From Microplitis mediator (taxonomy: Eukaryota; Arthropoda; Insecta; Hymenoptera; Braconidae): a stretch of DNA of 64,000 nt. Of this stretch, positions 27,601 through 42,600 are shown piece after piece (positions within the stretch are counted from its first letter, which is position 1; every line of letters starts with the position of its first letter). The stretch lies in assembly GCF_029852145.1 (NCBI RefSeq), contig NC_079970.1, forward strand, positions 18,232,331 to 18,296,330, in the 5' to 3' direction. A program made the position numbers and the translations under genes. The notes under the pieces are model-generated. The model searched no databases. It was not told the DNA's origin and saw only the letters and a list, made by a program, of their open reading frames with translations.

Positions 27601-30600
27601 CACAAAAAATTTGACCAAATAATTTTTTAACACAAATACACAAAATTTCTAACTCCGTAGATCATTTATAAAAAAGATTAAAAAATGATTTTTTAAACTG
27701 TTACTCTAAAACGCAGGATTGGGAACTCACTGTACGGATATTTGTGACATTAAACACACTCGTGAGTAACCCTCTGTCATGAACATTACAATCTATTCCA
27801 AGTTCCTTACAAAAAGCACCCTCTCGACGTGCAATAGTCCCAACCCCAAACTCGGGTCTTGTATTCGCCAGCTTGTAATCAATGAACAGCAATTTCTCTC
27901 AAGTGAATTTCCCCGTTATGGAAGTCCTTGCTGACGTGGTTAGATCTACCGACCAAGATTGGCTTGAATTCTCATCTCTCCTCTTTTCCAACATCCAGCT
28001 TACACGTCGATTTTATCTTCTTCAGTACACCATACTTAAATGTATATATATATTTCTAACTTGCTCGCCAGAGAATTATAAGACCGTGTGTTTACAATTG
28101 AGTCTACAGTGCAGCCTCTCTGGTAAACTGTTAGTATAGTATGTATACGAAATTGAAGTAATGTAAGTTACCATTCAGTGTACGTGTACACAGATAACTC
28201 AAGCATATGTATGTATGCGTGCAGTAGTCATGGAAATACTTGGGGAATCTCCAGCACGTTAATTAGTTTGAGACGGTTGAGCGGTTTAAAACTGTTTGCC
28301 TTACCCTCAATGTAAAGGAGTAGAGTGTATATTGTGTGGGGCGAGAAAGGCAGCATAATAACTCGCACGATTGTTGTTTCAACCGTCACTTCATCTACTA
28401 CTATAATTCTCTATCTTTTACTAACTCGCTCAAAGTCAACTAATAACTACCTCATTTTATCCAACTACTTTACTCGCAATAAATATACTTACATATATGT
28501 ATAAAGAGTAAATAGTGAAGCCTGATTTGCTATTCACGAGGCAAAGTAGACGTGAAGTCAGTTAGCGTTAAGGAGATACGATGTTGTTACCTCGATCTAA
28601 AGCAAGCACAGATGCGGAAAACTATCCGACCCACCCACCGATTTTTCCTACCGATGTTCCATTCGAACTTTTTGATTCTCCTTAAACTTTTTTTTTTTAT
28701 CTCAATCTCACTACACACGCTTTTTCACATTCTCTATTTTTCTCGTTACTAGTAAATTTATCTATCTGTATGCACTTTCATCCGCCGTGCTTGAACTTCA
28801 AGGAGTATATATGTATATAAAAGACCATGAGGATCACCGTTTCCTTTATCGTAAAAGAGAGTGTCTACTTGTTATTTGAGAGTAGAAGTAGAAAAAAAAT
28901 AAGAAGAAGGAAGAGAAAAAGACGAAAAGAAAATCCAGTAAACAACATGGTTGTTGCTCTAACTCTCAACAGGCTTCGTGTGAAATGCGTTTGAGGGGAT
29001 AAAATATATATCTAGAGTAGAATGATGTGGATCAGATCGAGAAAATTCTATGAGACAGAGAACGGAATTTAATCTCCTCGATTTATCGGTTCATTTCTTG
29101 AAAGAAGGGCTTAAACTTGACAGATTGATATACTTTATGTCAAGATCAGACGATACGATTCGTTAAACCAGTATTAATTGATATCAAAAATATACTATTT
29201 ATTTTGATTTAATATTATTTATAACCCGACTAGAATTTTTCATAAGGATCTGACAAGGTCCTTATTAGGTTAACCTCATTTCAAATAAGGTCCAGATCAG
29301 GATAACTTGATGAGATGAGGAACTGATATGGATGTAACATTAATGACACATGAGGCCCTTATCAGGATATCATCATCAAATCCTTATCAGGGCTGCCTTA
29401 TTAGTAACTATTTTTTAAAAAATATTAAATTGCGAAAAAAAAGTAAGAAAATTTCAATTCGATCCAGAATGTGATCTATTGTATTAGGAGCATTACTTAT
29501 AGGGAGTAAACATGTTTTTTATTCATGAAACAATCCCGATGACTGCTGGGCTCGAACCTGCATCCTTCCGATTCAAATTCCTCGATGCTATACGCTGCGC
29601 TGACTCACGTATGTGATCGTGCAAGTGTAAATATTATATTCATTATGATATCAAAAAATAACTATATTATTGTTCTGTACTTCGTTTAATTTTTAGCCGG
29701 TAAATAAAATATTTAAAGGGATTGGATAACTTTTTCATTAATAAGGATATCCTCGTGTGGACCTGATAAGGAACACGTCAGGTTTACCTGACGACAATCA
29801 AAGTTTTTTGAATAAGTTTATCCAAATGTGGGCCTAATGAGGAACTCGTCAGGTTTACCCTTTTAAGGCAAACCTTATGTTAACCTGACAAGGTCCTCAT
29901 GGTACTTCAGGTGAATCAGGAAATAATTCTAGTCGGGAAATACATAGATATATATAATCTCTGTGTATAGAGAAAATAATGGGATACGATGGTGTTATTA
30001 TTATTATTATTAATTATATTGTAAACATAATAATTTTGAACGCTTTAATTATCGCTACTAATTAATAATTGACCGGTACACATAACGCGACGACTAACGA
30101 GTTCCATGGCAACTTATTCATCAAACTTTCTGGTGAGTGCCCGAGAGAGATAACAGACGCGATGAGGTGGGGAAAAGGGAGTTAACATCTCGCTAAATGA
30201 TTTTCCAACGTATTTTCAAAGTTAACAACATACAGGTGTGGTAAAACCTTTGATTAAAAGTGTCACTGTGTAAATGCATCCAGTTGCTTACTTTAACGTA
30301 ATTGGCAATGTTCAATAGTCAATTGAAACACGTACCTTATATTACAGCAAGTGTCGTTAAACTTTCTTTCTAGTTCATTTCATTAATTAAACTCACTGGC
30401 TATTACAAGTTTTCTCTATTTACGGTTTATGAGTTTTGTTAATCAACTTTTTTTTTTTAACTTTGTTAGTGACACTTTCTCAACGAATATACACTCCAGT
30501 ATATACTTTTTATTATTTATTCTGTACACAGCTATTCATGAAAGACATTAAGGTTTTTTTTTATTTATTTATTTTAAAAATTTTTCGTTAATTTCTCATT

Positions 30601-33600
30601 TCTAAAATTGAAATTTGGCGAAAATATACTAGGACCAAGAGTGGGGTAAAGTAGGCCCTAATTTTGTTTTTTTAGGTACAAAACGGTCATAGTGACATCA
30701 TGGGGCAATTCGGGTGGTCTTAAATGTCTGGCAAAGTTTTTATATTTTTTAGAGGGCTCATTTTGCCCAACATTCAAAATTTTGTTTGATGGCTGAGTCA
30801 TATCGATATCGAATACTTATATAGGAACTAAAAAAAATTACAAGCAATGAAAAAATTCTCATTATTGACGTCCCCTCTCCCTAGCTTTGTATCAGCTCAT
30901 TAGTTTCTTAATACAATTTTATTTTTGATGATTCATGAATGAGCATTAATCAGAATAAACTAGAATTTTTCAAGTACATAATGGACTTAATAAAACAACA
31001 TCCGCCTAGATAAAGAATGATAATTACAATTTTTTGTAATTATTTCAATAGATTACAACGCATTTAAAACGTCACATGATGTGATTAAGATATCGATAAA
31101 AAAATTATCTTTGCTAAGTGGGCTCTTAGAAATCGGGTTTTTTCAACTCGAATCGAGTTTAGTGTAGATCGGCTAATTAAATAATTATACATTAAACACA
31201 ATAATTTTTTATCTATTAGTTCTAAATTAAATTATCACTTATTTGCTTCATGTCATTGACATTAGAAAATAATACATTTAAAGCAAAATGGAGTGATTGA
31301 CCCAGTGAATGAACGCTTAATTAGCAAATTATCACACATATTTTTTATCTTTAAATTAAATTGAGGATATGAAAAAATGACAATTAAAATTCTTCGAGTT
31401 AACAGAAAAATAGTCATCAAGTATTTTTAATGAGTCCATAATAAATCACTTATAAAATTATCAGACGTTTGTTTCCCAATTTTTTTTCTTTTTTAATATT
31501 TGAATAATGCAACAAATTTTTTCAAGCCACGAATTCCGACCATACAACACGGATTTTTTTTTATAAGGACTCTATACTGTTTCTAAAAAAAAATCATGTT
31601 GAAAGTATGGAAATCCATTATAAAAGAAAAAAAATATAAGAGACCATATATGAAAATCTTCCCAAAACCGTCATGTGGGAATCCATATCGATAATTTATG
31701 CAGGATTTCCTTAAGGATTTTTTCTAATAAAATTTATTTTTTAAAAAATCAATTAGGGGTGGGGATGGGGAGGGAACGGGATACTTAAAGTAATACTAAG
31801 TTTTCGGGGACTCAAATACGTTAAATGTTTTTTTTTTAATGATATTCAATGTATATAGAAAAAATTTTTAGCTACCGTTAAAAAAAAATTTCGTTGTTTG
31901 CGGGCAAAATGGAGTACCCCTTTAAAAAGGTAAAATAGAAATTTTCTGGATGACACATAAATTTGATTAAATTAAATTTTCATGTAAGTAATTTACGTAA
32001 AGAAAATTTACATTTCACATGATTATTGAACGCAAAGAAAAAAAAAATTTTAATAGTTTTTATCATAAATCAAAAGTCATTAATTTTTTCGATTGACACT
32101 TTTGATTTTTAAAAAAGTTTAGCTACCTATTTAAAATTTTTTAATCTATATTTATCGTTAACTTTAAAGTAAAAGATTTAAGTTAGTTTTAATTCCAAAG
32201 AAGATATTTTTAAAAAAACAATTATGTATCGTTTAAAGTAATAGATTAAAAATTAGATTAAATTTTAAAAGTTTTAAATATTTTTAAGTTGATTATTGAA
32301 AAAGATTTGAAATAATTTGACCCCGAGAGTTTTTTTATTGTAAATTGTTAAGAAAAAAAAAACACATTGATTATGAAATCAATAGCATGAGCTATTTTGT
32401 TACAAAAATAAAATTTTTTGAAAACGGTGAATAATAATTCAAAATAATACTCAATTACGTTTACAAAAATGATTTTGGAATGTTTACAAAACATTGGAAA
32501 AAAAAAATTTTTTTAACATTTTCGGGTTACGCCATTTTGCCCCTCTTTCCCCTACATCTGGCACAACGAGTATAATTGATAAAATTTAATAATTGAATTT
32601 ATTAATAAATCATCAATCGGAAAAAATTGCATCTATTATATCCGCATTGATCGGTAAATAAAGTTTCGTAACGGGTTATCTCGACCGAGAAATGAAATGG
32701 ATCGAACGAAATAAATTGTGGTGAGTCTGGAAAACTGCCTGGAGCAAACATCTTTCTATTTCTCCAGATTTTCCTTTCCTTGCCTCCGTTTTTTTTTCTT
32801 CATCTTCGTATTCAACTTTACAACCCTTTCATATTTCTCCTACGCATATTTAATTTTTTTTATCTGCTAATATTTTTTTTTTTTTTTTTCAAGTTTTTTT
32901 TTATATTCTAAAGTACTCACAACTTGCATAATATACGCAAACATAAACTCCAGTGTTTTACAGATAGAGAAGCTGGAAGCGTAAAACTTACTTGCTCACT
33001 CATCCGCATTGCAGCTAAATAAAACAATATTAAACCGCACTCTGCTATGAAAGTACGTACAAGCAAAGTTAAATGAGTATCCGGAAATAACTATATCTTT
33101 TGCTCAAACATAAAAATTTCTTCGAAAATTTAAAAGCAAATACTTGGATTCTTTTTTATAACTCCAAGCCAAATGCTTAAACAAATTCTCCGGATATTTA
33201 TACCCATCTTTATACGACCCGACTAAATGTATATCAACACTTACATAGAAAAGATTGGGGTAAAATGTAAACAAAGAAGTAGAACAAAATTTTTAAATAA
33301 ATACTTTAATTCTTAGTGGGAAATACGGACTCGATTTCTTGTGGACTATTTTTTATTTCATCGCCAACGTTTCGTCAGTAATTCCTGACTTCTTCAGAGC
33401 TCTACAATGAGGAATACATAACATTAAATTGACAATATATACAAACGTCAAATAATAAATACAATACTTATATCTTAGTCAATACATAAACAATAATTAA
33501 ATACAATGAAATCTAGCCTTTAAAATTATTAATTTCAACAACATTTTTCAAATACTAACCAAAATTTAAAATTACTCCACAATTCTCATCAATACAAATC

Positions 33601-36600
33601 TTGAAATGCCCCAACTGGCAGAACAATACATTCAGAATACAATTTTGAAATGATAGTTTTTTAAATAAAGAAATTTCTTTTTGAAAAATGCTATCAATGC
33701 ATTAAAAGATGGGACAAGTTGTATAGTCCAGGTAGTGAGGGCTAATTTGAAATTTTCAGTGCAAAAAAAATTTTTTTTTTTTATTGAGTACTAGAAAAAG
33801 CTGAGTCTGAGTCGTAAAAAAGATGACAAGTAATTTGAAAAAAGTCACAAACTTAATTATTGAATTTTTTAAAAATATTTTATTAACAGCAGTTATGAGT
33901 TTAATATCGATAATTATCGACATGAGCTTCAATTGTCATATAGACTAAGAACAATAAGTCAAGCAAAAAAAAATAATTTCGATTCATTAATAGCCCAGTT
34001 TTACCTCAAATTTGAATTTTCCCACTTCTCACTAGAAAAATAAGCATTTTGCGAAAATAAATCTTACTGAAAATTTTTAATTGGTTTCATTGTCCAAAGT
34101 GATCTCGCCTCAAGTACTTCTACAAATCGTAACTGATCATTTTTAAACAAAAGAAATTTTTTTATCCCCAAAAATGATGTCTCCTTTTGCCCCGGTTTCC
34201 TCTATACATTGACACTTTCATACTTATAGACATATATACACGTAGATGTATAGATTGGTTGAGAATTTACAATCTGAACAGAAACTACTGAAAGGGAACC
34301 GAGACAAACAGAATATCCAATGTCATGATCTTGGTCTGAACTTGTATTCAACCATTCAAATATTTGTCTATGGTAAATTCCTCAATAGTGATTTTATCAA
34401 AGGAAAAGTAGTATTCCACAATCTGTTGGATTTATAAATTTTATATTCCATGGAATATACAGTTGCAACTGTATCAAAAAAAATAAAATTTAACATTTAT
34501 TTCAGTTGGTCGTATTGAGTTGAATCCTTTTTTAAATTCAATATGTAAATTGTAATTTTTTTTATTTTGTATTCGAAAGTACTTAAAAATGCGTTACGAG
34601 AATACACAAGTTCAGTTTTAAAGTTTAGTTTTTAAACAGCACTAGCCGAGAGAATGGTTGGTTTATAAAGCTCAGAAGCTCAAGAAACTTCTTACAAAGC
34701 TTTCTAACATAAGTTATATTGGAGATGGTGCTGTTAGTTTTCTCTGTTACACGCAAACGTAAATGGTATATTTTTCCAAGTAGAGGTGCATCAACAATTC
34801 AGGAAGGGTCCGCGCTTTTATGGAGCTTCCGGCCATTTCATCACTACACGCTACTCGACGCTTTTTAATTTTTTTTTTTTTGTTTCGTTAATTATTTAAA
34901 TCACCTTGTGATAAGTGTGATGCTGATGAGATTAAAAATAAAATTAAATTAAATAAAACGTTTATAGTGAGTAAAAACCCCAGTAATTTGATAATTCACT
35001 AAATGATTATATTAAAGCGGATTTTATTACTCGTTTGTATTTTTTAACAATAGACACAACGAAATTCATTAAAATAATAATTTATTGATAATTATTTTTT
35101 ATTTTTTTTTTGGTTATTTACCAGAGGAACTGAGAAATTGCAATGCAAAATAGGGATGGGGGTTTGTTGTTCCTGTTTACGTTGTCTCGCTAAACCCTTG
35201 CTTCAAGCATTAACCCGATCCCAGTGAAGCCGCATATCGGAACCAAAGCCCCGTAAGCGTCGTTACGCTGCGTTACACCCTCTCGCTTCTCATTCCTCCC
35301 ATTCCCTTATTCACTGTACCTATCGTGTACATATACATTTAGATATATATGTATCTATATACATATATAGGGTTTTCCTATTCACGTACACCTGGCTATA
35401 CTACTAGCCGATATGCTGGTGCCACTGTTAGTTTGAGCTTTACGTATTGCAAAGGATTACCACATTGCTTGGCCGAGATGTGACACTGCGATTTCTCATT
35501 CACTAATGTTTAATGTTTACGGAGATCATTTAGATTACTTTTGTGTACATTTTTATCTTTAATTTTTTTAAGGTCCCCGCGCAAAAAAAATTTGTTCCAA
35601 AAAAATTCTAAAAAAATCCGACATGTAGAACTACTAAATTTGAGACAGATTAGAACTTCAAGTTGACTTTTTTTCGAACTTTTAAACATCCAGTAGTAAA
35701 AAATCCGATTAATTTAGAACTTAAGGTGGACAATTTTTAGGCTGGATGAGAACGTTTTTAAACCATAATTCTCAAAATGTATTTATAGGGAGGAGGGGGC
35801 AAAATGAGCCCCTTAAAATTTTTAAAACTTCAAAAAATATGGGGGCAAAGTGGACCCCTCAAAATTTTCTATACGTCAATAAATTCAAACGGATAATAAG
35901 TTTATCGGAATCTCTTATATAATGAGGGCTAAAATAGACTACCAAAACTGTTCATTAAATATAATTTATTAAGAAAGTTAAAGATAATGTAATTACGTTT
36001 TAAAGTTGTATCGCAGCAGACTATTAAAATGATTTTTGTAATTATTATAACTAAGGCCAAGAATTTGGTTTTTTTTTAAAAGGGAGAGATAAAAGATGGG
36101 AGGAGCTGAATTTCTGATTGGTTGAATTTTTATAGATTTGTTTTTGCTTATTCAAATCGAGTGAAAAGAGCGATGAAACAAAAATAAGTTTAATCAATGC
36201 AAAACAAATATACTAGTCACATAACCATGTATATTTGTAATGATGATGTGGAACTTTATTGGTTGAAACTCTAAAATATACACCCAACTATATTTTGAAT
36301 GAATTTAAACTAGGCATTATTTTGCAAATATTTTAGATGATATTACTTTAGCCGACGGATTAAAAAATTTTTCTTTAATTGGAACATGATTTGCATGCTG
36401 GACGGCTTCTATTCATTCAAAATATAGTTGACTGCATATTTTAGAGTTTCAACCAACGAAGTTCCACATCAAGATTACAAATATACATGGTTATGTGACT
36501 AGTATATTTGTTTTGCATTGATTAAACTTATTTTTGTTTCATCGCTCTTTTCACTCGATTCAAATAAACAAATACAAATCTATAAAAATTCAACCAATCA

Positions 36601-39600
36601 GAAATTCAGCTCCTCCCATCTTTTATCTCTCCCTCTTAAAAAAACCAAATTCTTGGCCTTAATTATAACACAATTGTTTTATAGTTCTTTGAAAATATCT
36701 CACGTGTAAAGAATAAAAAATATCAAACCCGAAATTTTTTAGAAGGCCCACTTTGCCCCTAATTTTCGATTTTTCAATTTTACTGACGCACCATAAAAAA
36801 GTGAAAATAAGTATCAAAGGTCTAAACAGAAGTAAACGCGTAAAAAAAATTAATGATATTATAATTATTTTCCTTAAGGGGCCCACTTTGCCCACCTCAC
36901 CCTTATACTTCGTTTTTCTCTAGATAAAAAAAAAAAATTCAAAAATCCATAATTTAAAATCTTTATATTAGAAAGAAAAATTTAGGAAATATACGTTTTG
37001 ATCAAATACTCGAGTATTAAAAATGTTATCATTTGACTAGAAGTTTACCCACATAATGTTCTAAACCAACCATATTTTTACTATTAAAATCCTAAAGTAT
37101 CGAAAAAAGTTCCACGTGAAGTTTAAAATTTGTCTCAAATTTAGAAGTTCTACATGACAAACTTTTTTGGAATTTTTTTTGGAGTGACTTTTCCTTTTAC
37201 GAAAAGAGTAAAGGAGACATTTTGAGAGTTTTTATGATTGTTATAGTAAATTTTTTGTGGGTTTTTGTAAATAAAATAATATTAATTATCTAGTGGGTGA
37301 AAATTCAGTGACGTATTAAAAACTTAATTAACTCTTAAATCTCACTCATGAATCACTCGTATCCTCCATAAATCCATTACTGTGTAGCGCTAATAATTAA
37401 TGGCCTCTGATACTAATAAAAAAATAAAATCTCATTTTCGATCATTGAACACATTATTTACAGATATAATGTTTGAAAAAAATTTTAGATAATTTAAAAT
37501 TTTTTTTGCAATAAATTATATTAATATGCTTTCAACGAAAAATTGAGGAACAAAATTAATAAATTGTCGTAGGATTTTATTTGAAATATTCAGTTTTTCA
37601 AATTTAATATTAAAGAAGAATTTTAAATATTCGTCGCTAATTATAATTTATAATTATTCAATTTTTAATTACGAAAGTTTTTTTTACATCACATACGAGA
37701 AAAAATAGTATATTTTTTAATTACAAATATTTACTTATGATGTTTAAAGACAAATGGGGCAAGTTGACCACTAGAGGCGTGTTGTCAAAATTTTGAGTAA
37801 ATAAAAAATTTTTTTCAAGTGTTTATTATTCGATTCATTTTCTTGAATTAGGAAGAGATAACAAAACAAAACCACGAGACGAAATGGACCACTATCAAAA
37901 AAAATTTTTGTGATCAACTTGCCTCGTTTTACCTTAAGCTCCGTAAATAAAAGTTTTTAAACAAAAAAAAAAAATCCTTCATACAATAGTTTCTCACTTT
38001 GCCCCGGATTTCTCAATAGTAAAATTAATATCTAAACTTTTAATCAATTGGAAAGAAATTAAAATAAATTATATACTTTGTTGACAATGTATAAATTATT
38101 TAAAATATTTTTCCATCGAGAATTGTATAAAATAGTGAGAAAAAAAGTGAGAATTTTCTTTCGCTGTGAAAGTCACTTGGGAAAGCGTTGGCGCCACGCG
38201 TTTAAGCTCGGTCCACAACTCCCGCACACCAACCGGATTAAAGTATCGCCACTGGTCTTTGAATAATTCAAGATCCTGTGCCGCAATGCCCGTTTGGCCT
38301 CACTCCTATTTGACTTGCAACCCCTGTAAATACCGTTACTGAGCTCTATCCTTTATCGCTACTTTCGAGAAAACTTTAGTTTTATTATCACATTTTTTTT
38401 TTTTTTAAACTTAAGAAAGCTTATTTTATGCCAGAAAAAAATTCTGCAAAACTTTTATTTACTATTTATAATAAATTAATGTAAAATACTGTTTTTAGTT
38501 TTCGAAATTAGTATTTATATATATTTTTTTTTATTACAGGTTCTGCTTTAATGAGAATCGTGGAGGTCTACAAAGAAATTCAAGACCAAGAAATGAACAT
38601 CGTAAGTAAATTTAATTGTTATAAATATTTGGGGGGCCCATATTTCCCTCTTACTATTTTTCGAGTGATGTAACGCGGTTTCTTTTAAGTTTAGCTTGAA
38701 AAAGTTTTTCTTTTCTATCAAACCTGACGCTAAATTATTTATGATTTAAAATAAATATAATTAAATTTGAAAAGTGAGTTTTATTGAATGAGACACCACT
38801 AGTGGAAATTGGATAGCGTTCTAGGCTTCATCACTCTTATTCGTTTTACTATAAAAGAAAAAATGTCGTTTCTTTACTCAAAGACATCAAGCATTTAAAT
38901 TATTTAAATAAACTCAGGCAAGGCAATTAAAAGCTCTGATTTATGCACCCTGTTAGAAGCCTCTGCAAGTGGTAAGACGAAGAAGAAGAAGACAAAGTAG
39001 TTGTAGAAATATAGTTAGAGGAAATAGTCTTATTCTTGCGTGAAAACTGACTCTCAACGATGTCGTACTACAGTAAGACAAGTAAGTTAGGTGGGAAAAT
39101 TTTGAGACCAATGTCGTTGCTACTAGAATATTAATTAGAAACTTTAAATAATTTTCGCGTACGTTTATTTTTACCTTTTTTTTTAACATGAATATATATT
39201 TTAGTTATAAAAATAAATTCGCATTAGTGGAATTTATTTTGAGGTAAATTAATTATAAATAATTACACTGGTAAAAGGATTTTTTAGTATTCAAACAGAT
39301 TTCTTAATAGTTAAGAAATCAGTTCTTAGACATGATCCTGAAGTTAGCAGACAATTCAAAATTTTTGGATTTTTTTTTTAACAATTAAATTTGAAGAAAA
39401 AAAAAAAACTAAAAATATGCACATGTAAAAAATTTTAAAAACTACAGGTGCAATTTTTTCAAATATTTTTTTTCTTCTGGTTTATCGTCTAAAAAAAAAA
39501 ATCAAAAAATTATTAGACGTCTGCTAACTTCAGTATCATTCTTAGACACCATTTGTTTGTATTAAATAAATATTTTTTAATATTTAAGAAACGAATTTTT

Positions 39601-42600
39601 AATATTAAATAACTCATTTCTTGTTATTCAATAAATTATTTTTTAATATTTAATAAGCATTTTCTAATAGTTAATAATTATACACTAATGCAAAAAATTA
39701 AAGGAGCAGAAAAATTTTATAAATTCTTTTGTGATTTTTGGAAGGTTGTAACTTGGTGAAAAATAATCGTATTGAGATTTTAAAAAAAGCATTTTATAGC
39801 TTAAAATCTCTAGTTTTGGTGCATTTTTTCAAAATTTTTTAAAAGCTCCGGTTATTGCGCAAACATGAGAAATACCGCGAGACAAAAAATTTCTAAATTT
39901 TTTTTTTTCGAAGAGTCAAAAAAAAATCGAAGAAAAAAAATATCGAAACTTTTTTTTTGTGTTCTATTTTTTTTCGACATTTTTTGGAAATTTTTTATTT
40001 TTTTTGTCATTTCTTTGCATTTGCTGAGTCAGCAACGCAAAAATTTGAGAACAGTCCAAAAAAAAAATAATTTTTTCATTTTGATTATGATTACACAATT
40101 AAAGGAACAAAACTTGCTCCTTTAATTGTTTAGCAAAACTTTGATCGATGATTCCCAAAAAACTGTTCGATAGATCAATTAAAAAATTTACAGAGGTCTT
40201 GGGGGTACATTAAGCTAAAAAAGTCCCCGGCAACATTATTTTTTTATCGATATTTGCAGAATATCGGGAAGTTTTAGGGCTGGCCCGCAGGGTCAACCGA
40301 TAGACAGATTTTTTTTTACAATCGTGGCTCATTTTCCCCAGAGTAAATTTCTTCTAGTTCTGATTAAAATAATTTAGGCAACGAAGACTAAAATCCAATT
40401 TTTTTTTACTGAAAATTTCAAATTAACTACATCCGGGCTGATCAACTTGCCCTATTTTTTCCGATAAATCACAACTGCATTGTATAAAATTGGAAGTGAA
40501 TATGGATTTTATTTAAATCCGCATTCACTCCGTTCCTCGGGGTTCCAGAGTTTGAAAAAAATCTCTCCACATACGGAGTGAAAAGGGAATTATTTGTCAG
40601 CGGAGTGATTTCGGAGTGATGTAGATTTTATTTTAATCCGCATTCTCTCATCCGCAGTTTTAATATTAAAATAAACTCCCTTTCGAAGTAAATTTCACTC
40701 CGAGGGGATTAAATAAATAAAAAATGATCCGCTTCACATTCACTGAATTTAATCTGCGTTTGCTCCACAAACTTTTTTACAATAATCATTTCCAAATAAA
40801 AAAAAGAATTTTTTTCGGCTCAAAAATGGCATCTCATTTTGGCCCAAACTCCCCTATATATTAAATCAGACTGATATAATCGCGATAGATATATTATATG
40901 TAATGTGTAATATATATTATCTATAATATATATTATCCAAGTAAGTTTAATATAAATTTAAAGGGAATTAAAATGTCAAGTTAATGTATAAGTATTATCT
41001 TGAAAGCAATTATTTGAGTCTTATAATGCAGTTTATTTTCTTAATGAATTTTCTTTCTTCTTATGTAATACTTTCATGAGAGTTATTTATAAAGTATAAG
41101 TATAAACAACAGACAGCAGCTACAGCAGCAACAACTTTATTGCCAGCATTTTACCTCCAATTATAACGTCAAGTTTACACTTGAGAAAGCTATGTATTAT
41201 TTTCTGTATCTCAATCGTTTTGCAATAGCACTGCTTAAGAATGTCTAGCCATTATTTTCCCTTTTTCTGTACTGCACTTTTGCCCGGACAATGAACATAA
41301 AAATGTGGCTCTTACTGTGTACTTAGAGAACGAAATGGGACGATAAATATTCCTGGATAAGGAGTCTTGCTACGAGAACAAAAAAATAGGGGAAATATTT
41401 CAACGGAAAAAATAGCACATGTGTATAGAATTATGTTTTTTTTTTCGTTTAAATTACGGTTATAAATTTTTGACGATACTCAAATTAGTCACAATTATAC
41501 GAACATAATTTTTAATTTTTTATGCTATCTTCATTGAAACTGCGAGTTTCAATGCCTGTTTTGTCCGTCGAAACAAGCAACTTTCAGACCAATGCGATTA
41601 AGCGGGTAGTAACTGATCAGTTTCTTCCCTAGAGAAAAAAATCATATGTTTCTGCTCGCTCAATTAGTTTCTGACTTGATTTCATCCCTGTCACAATCTC
41701 ATTTATTCATTGCAAACCTTCAAATATTCAAGTCATTCTAATAACCAACAAAACTAGCAATTGTGTGGGAAAATTAAAACAATAGCATAAATTCCGATAA
41801 AAAAATCGGTCTGTCAGTTGACCCTGCGGGCCAGCCCCAAAACTTCCCGCTGTTTTCGAGCTCGTTGAGCTCGAAAACACTATTGTGAATACATTTTCGA
41901 GCTCTACGAGCTCGCAAATACTTTTGTATGCCATTGTTTTGTAAAAAAACATTTTTTAGCATTTCTTTCTCCCACGATATCTCGCGAACGAATTAACCGA
42001 TTTTGATGGTTGAGGCGGCAATCGACGCGTTTTGTCAAGTTCTAAAGCTGATAAAATTTTGGATTCGATTTATCGAGTCGTTTTTGAGATATTTCAGGAA
42101 AAATAAAAAAAATTTTTTTTTTTAATTCTTTCGACAACGGTTTCTCTTGAACGAATGAACCGATTTTGATGGTTGAGGTGACATTCGACGTGGCTTATAA
42201 AGCTCTAGAGCCCAGTCCATTTTGGAATGAATCCATCGAGCACATTAAAAGTTATCCAAAAAAAACATTTTTGAAAAAACTTTATTTTTGGAATATCTCT
42301 GAACGAGCCCTACCGATCAAGCTCAATTTTCTCTCGGCTTCAAGATATTGACAATCCGCGTCGAATGGCACCTTAAAGTTCAAAATCGGTTCATCCGTTC
42401 AAAAGATACAGGTATTTACATACGTACGTACGTACGTACGTACGTACATACGTACGTACGTACGTACATACATACATACATACACTCGGACATCATCTTG
42501 AAATTAGTCAGAATAGCTTCCTAGGACCTCAAAACGTCGACATCTGATGGAAATTCGATTTTCGTAAATCGGACCGAAACCAATAACTTCCCGAATTTTT

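Larger units (their letters stand above)
6698..38539. other. 31.8-kb intron inside the I-BAR coding region
   Basis: Begins gtaagt and ends ttacag. It carries most of the mobile elements listed here. Segments with mixed composition and no visible repeat, probably single-copy intron DNA: 6930-7330, 11040-11460, 11700-12480, 13860-14100, 16200-16760, 20100-21200, 23250-23940, 27690-29180, 30060-30360, 32580-33090, 34210-34870, 35130-35560 and 38190-38370. No ORF in them resembles a known protein. Conserved enhancers or small RNA genes could be present but cannot be seen in one sequence. Confidence 0.8.

Noticed and set aside
30102..30135. Possible alternative first exon (ATG...MATYSSNFL followed by GTGAGT)
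   Set aside because: Its donor phase (0) does not fit the next exon at 38540, where joining gives an early stop; it would have to skip to 49497. No promoter evidence, and chance ATG plus GTGAGT pairs are common.
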